Positions 60,449 through 64,000 of a stretch of DNA of 64,000 bases are shown piece after piece. The stretch comes from Quillaja saponaria (taxonomy: Eukaryota; Streptophyta; Magnoliopsida; Fabales; Quillajaceae), in contig CM055611.1 in assembly GCA_029379385.1 (NCBI GenBank), positions 25,262,092 to 25,326,091 on the forward strand. The letters run 5' to 3'. The first letter of the stretch is position 1, and every line of letters starts with the position of its first letter. Made by a program: the position numbers and the translations under genes. The notes beneath the pieces are model-generated. The model made no database searches. It saw only the letters and a program-made list of their open reading frames with translations, and had not been told where the DNA came from.

Positions 60449-61340
60449 GTGTGGAATGAATAGCAAAGTTTAACAAGGATAACAACTTGTTAACTGGATA
60501 CATTGTCCTCAGCATTAATAAGAATGCAAGAGTTACACTTAAAGTCAATTGTTTTCATTGACCTGCTAAACTCTCCTAAATTGAAGTCTTCGTTTATATC
60601 CTCAAATATTTTATGCTTCTCCTAAAAAAAAACTCACTTCTATAATTAATTCATTTTCTTTAAAAAAAAAATTCATTTTTTTATATTTAATTGAAAGCAA
60701 ATTTATTTTTTATTCAATTTTTAGTTTGAGAATTGTGTGAATTTGGGGAGTGTGAAGAGTGCGTATTTATAGAGGTAGGAAAAAAAAATTAAATAAATGA
60801 AGTTTCTACACGTTGGTAGATTTTTTATTTTTAAGTTCAAATTGTTTGACCGTATTTTTTTTAAAATGAGGGACACACATGCAAATTTGGCATAAATTTT
60901 GAGGGTGTTTTGGTAAAATTATGCTAGGGATGAGGTGAAAATTATGAAAAAAGAACATGGGCACAACGGAAAAAAAAGGCATTAGTGTGGAATGAATAGT
61001 AAAGTTTAACAAGGATAACAACTTGTTAACGGGATACATTGTCGTATGCAGTAATAAGAATGCAAGAGTTAGATTAAAATTGAAGGTCACACTAATCTAG
61101 GGTGTGAGAACATGGCTAAAGAATTCTAAGCCATGCACTTTTCTCTGTTTTATTTTATTCTGTAACTTTTTGGACCTTTTCTGATATGGGTGAAATTGAA
61201 ACTTACAGTACTGGAGCCACTTAGGTAGTCATGTGGTTCATATCCACAAACTCAAGTAAAATTGATTTCATTTACCTGCTGAACTCTCCTAAATCGAAGT
61301 TTTTGTCTACATCCTTAAATATTTTATGCTTCTCCACGTG
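60449..61340. repeat. Two interleaved direct duplications upstream of the DUF4220 gene
   Basis: About 97 bases at 60449-60545 (TTAGTGTGGAATGAATAGCA) recur at 60978-61075 with few changes. About 65 bases at 60558-60624 (CTGCTAAACTCTCCTAAATT) recur at 61271-61340 (CTGCTGAACTCTCCTAAATC). The different spacings (about 530 and 715) show indels between copies. They lie within 1.2 kb upstream of the gene. Confidence 0.85.
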
Positions 61341-61602
61341 TTGAGTCAGATCAGACCATTGTTAAAGATTGGATCATTTATTGAAATCAAAGTCTTTATT
61401 TTAAATACGTTTTTGGTTTTGAATTTGACTCCCAGCTATTGTATCTTCTTCTCCAATACAGACGCGCACTTTTTTCATCCTCCACCACAGGAAAATAGTG
61501 CTAAATTAAGTGTCTTAAAAAGTTCCATCTCATTTTGCCTTCTCTGGAGTCACTTTTAAAGACTGAAGCTAGCAAAATTAAGCTGCTATTTGCTAAGCAA
61601 CT

Positions 61603-63965
61603 ATGCTAATCACAAGTAAGGCCATCAATTCATTTGACCTTCCCTTCTTTACTATCAGAGATTGATTAGCATCATTGTTTTACTTCTTACTTCCAATGTT
61701 CAGTGTTAATTATACTTCTGACTTCCTTGAGATTCTGACTATTTTGTATTTTCAGTTTTCAGCAGTTACCTGCTTATAAAGAACAGGAATCTAGTTCAGA
61801 TTTTTCCTAAAAGATTGAGGGAACTTTGGAGTCTATGGGAAATCCGCTCTGCAGTTATACTTAGCCTCATTTTGCAGATCATCTTAATCCTGCTGGGAAA
61901 GAGGAGAAAGATCTCTAGAAGTAGCAGTCTGAGATTCTTCCTTTGGTTTGCCTATTTGTCCTCTGATGCAACTGCAACATTCTGTTTGAGCGCAATTTCT
62001 AGCACTTCAGGTGATACCCAAGGTGGTTCTGATGACCCAAATCTTGGAATAATGGCATTTTGGGCACCATTACTTGTCTTGCACCTGGGAGGACAGGATA
62101 CCATTACAGCATACTCCCTGGAAGACAATGAGTTGTACTCTAGGCGTTTTCTCGGTCTAGGTGTCCAGTTAATTGTGGCCGGTAATGTCATTGTTAGAGC
62201 CTGGACGAACGCCAGTCTTAACTTTCTTGTAATTCCAATATTCATTGCTGGAATTATCAAAAATGGAGAAAGGATTTGGGCTCTCTGGCATGCTAGCAGA
62301 GATCACTTCAGAGATTCAATGCTTCCTCCACCAGACCCAGGTCCCAATTATGCTAAATACATGGAAGAGTACCGGTCAAGGACTGAGGAAGGGTTTGATG
62401 TATCCTTAAGAAGGTTCATTGAACCTCCAATAGGAAGCAGCAGTAACAATATTTCTTTTACTACTGACAGAAACAGCAGTCTCTCGGAGGCAGAGTTTTT
62501 ACTTTATGCAAACAATTTCTTCAGTATATTCAAGCGACTGTGTGCTGATCTTATCCTTAGCTTTCATGACATTGAGAACAGCCAGTCATTCCTAAGAAGC
62601 AGATCTTGTGATGAAGCATTTAAATTGATTGAAATTGAACTAGGATTCATGTATGATTTGTTTTATACCAAGGCAGCTGTTGCTTATTCTTTAATTGGAG
62701 GTGGTTGTCGCCGTTTAGGCACTTTTTCTTTCACAATTACGGCACTTTGGACTTTTTCAGTCATCAAGAAGGATGCATACCACAAAGCTGATGTGATCAT
62801 CACTTACCTGCTACTAATTGGGGCTATCATCCTAGAGATACGTGCAGTGATTGTAGTCCTCTTCTCAGACTGGGTGATAGTATGGCTGCATAAGCACAAT
62901 AATGCAGTGGTACACTTCTTGTGTAGAGCTATTTTCTCAATTCGTCGAGCTAGAAACAGGTGGTATAATACCTTCTTTGCTAAAATAGGGTGGTCTAACA
63001 CCATGTCACCCATAACTAGATGGTCTAATACCATCTTAGCTAAACATAGATGGTCTAATACCATGGCACAATATAACCTGATCACATTTTGCCTTAAGGA
63101 CAGGCCAGCCAACTGTATAGTTATCCGAAAGATCAAGAGCATTTATCAGTCAGTGGAGAAGTATTGGTCCATTGACTCAAAGAAGGTTCCTGATGAACTG
63201 AAAGAACTTATCTTCCAGGAGTTCCAGAGGAAACTGAATGCAGCGGAAAATTTCAAGGGTTGCAAGAACTTTTGTGCTTACAAGGGTGACTGGGTGCTTC
63301 AACAGAAGCAATGTTATGAGAAATTCTGCTGGAGTGTCGATGTAGCAATCGATCAAAGCATTATTCTCTGGCACATTGCAACTGATCTCTGTTACTATTC
63401 TGAGCTTGACACTACTAATAAAAACTCAGACCCTGAAAATGTCCGAAACAGTAAGGATATGAGCAGATTGTTGTCAAATTATATGTTGTATCTTCTGGTC
63501 ATGTGTCCATTCATGTTGCCTAACGGGATTGGGCAAATACGATTTCGGGATACTTGTGCTGAGGCCAATGTGTTCTTCAAGGATAGAAATTCCATATTGT
63601 ATAGAAAGGAAGCCGAAGCTTGCAAGGAGTTACTGGAAGTGGACACACAAATCCCTCCATTGGAAGTGAAAGGGGATAGATGCAAGTCTCTCCTTTTTGA
63701 TGCATGCAGGCTTGCTAAATCATTGAATGGTCTTGACACAGAGCAAGGATGGGACAGAACAAAGAAGTGGGAATTGATAAGTCATGTTTGGGTAGAAATG
63801 CTATCATATGCAGCCAGTCAGTGTCGATGGAATCATCATGCTGAGCAACTCAGGCGAGGTGGAGAGCTGCTCACTCATGTCTGGCTCCTTATGGCACATC
63901 TTGGTATAACTGAACAGTTTCAAATATCACAAGGGCATGCTAGGGCTAGATTGATTCATGAGTGA
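61603..63965 (+). CDS. DUF4220/DUF594 membrane protein, two exons
   Basis: Paralogue of the gene at 4384. The long ORF has no in-frame ATG near its 5' end (the apparent start at 61815 is TTG). Exon 1 supplies it: 61603-61615 (ATG plus 10 bases), intron 61616-61755 (ACAA|GTAAGG ... TATTTTCAG), exon 2 61756-63965, giving about 740 residues in frame. Family motifs are FWAPLLVLHLGG, TITAYSLEDNELY and the C-terminal RRGGELLTHVWLLMAH of DUF594, with several hydrophobic helices in the N-terminal half. A 10-residue unit occurs four times in the middle (see the repeat at 62961). Function is unknown. Stop codon TGA 63963-63965. Confidence 0.88.
62961..63080 (+). repeat. In-frame 30-bp repeat, 4 copies, in the DUF4220 gene
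   Basis: TGGTATAATACC at 62961, TGGTCTAACACC at 62991, and TGGTCTAATACC at 63021 and 63051 lie exactly 30 bases apart. They encode units starting WYNTF, WSNTM, WSNTI and WSNTM. The paralogue at 4384 has a single RWSNTM site, so three units were gained here (or lost there). Confidence 0.92.
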
Positions 63966-64000
63966 AAACAATATGTGTACATAAATGGGTCCAAGTGGCA

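Noticed and set aside
61815..61817. ORF start at 61815 as the real start of the second DUF4220 gene
   Set aside because: The codon is TTG, and the family-like sequence (KNRNLVQIFPKRL) continues upstream in frame; the spliced ATG at 61603 explains it better.

Overview
This is AT-rich nuclear DNA from a flowering plant, most likely a core eudicot. The evidence is spliced plant disease-resistance genes with GT-AG introns, DUF4220/DUF594 membrane proteins, and a dense mix of plant transposon relics (CACTA, Ty1-copia, Ty3-gypsy, RTE LINE, Helitron, hAT and Tourist MITEs). I cannot name the species from the sequence. No bacterial, organellar or CRISPR features were seen.

Layout: (1) 0-4.3 kb is non-coding DNA with SINE-like copies, a MITE and tandem duplications. 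(2) 4384-6680 is a DUF4220/DUF594 gene (+). (3) 6.7-14.5 kb is a decayed CACTA element with TNP2-type transposase (- strand), carrying a Tourist MITE and flanked by a direct repeat. (4) 16087-19993 is a five-exon NRG1-type helper NLR (RPW8 coiled coil, +). (5) 20.0-35.4 kb is a nested transposon block: gypsy integrase tail, copia element split by an RTE LINE, a CACTA-like element holding another LTR and tandem repeats, then a Helitron. (6) 36471-40374 is an atypical coiled-coil NLR (+) with one intron. (7) 40.9-49.9 kb is a second, inverted CACTA-like element broken by two LTR-like insertions. (8) 50776-54366 is an intronless paralogue of that NLR (+). (9) 54.4-61.6 kb holds repeats, an inverted pair of LTR ends and a truncated copy of a DUF4220 gene 5' end. 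(10) 61603-63965 is a second DUF4220/DUF594 gene (+).

The five intact genes are all on the + strand and make up a defence-type cluster: one canonical helper NLR (intact P-loop, Walker B, QHD) near two paralogous NLRs. Those two keep the P-loop but replace the second Walker B acidic residue with lysine and lack an MHD motif. Their unusually long N-terminus has a predicted membrane segment followed by three Rx_N-like modules. The two DUF4220 genes bracket the cluster and share a gene structure that simple ORF calling misses: the start codon lies in a tiny upstream exon that contributes only 13 coding bases. Shared flanking sequence (between the window start and 55 kb, and downstream of the helper and the first atypical NLR) points to repeated local duplication.

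All calls come from reading the sequence; no database search or alignment program was run. Exon borders are inferred from splice consensus, phase and paralogue comparison.
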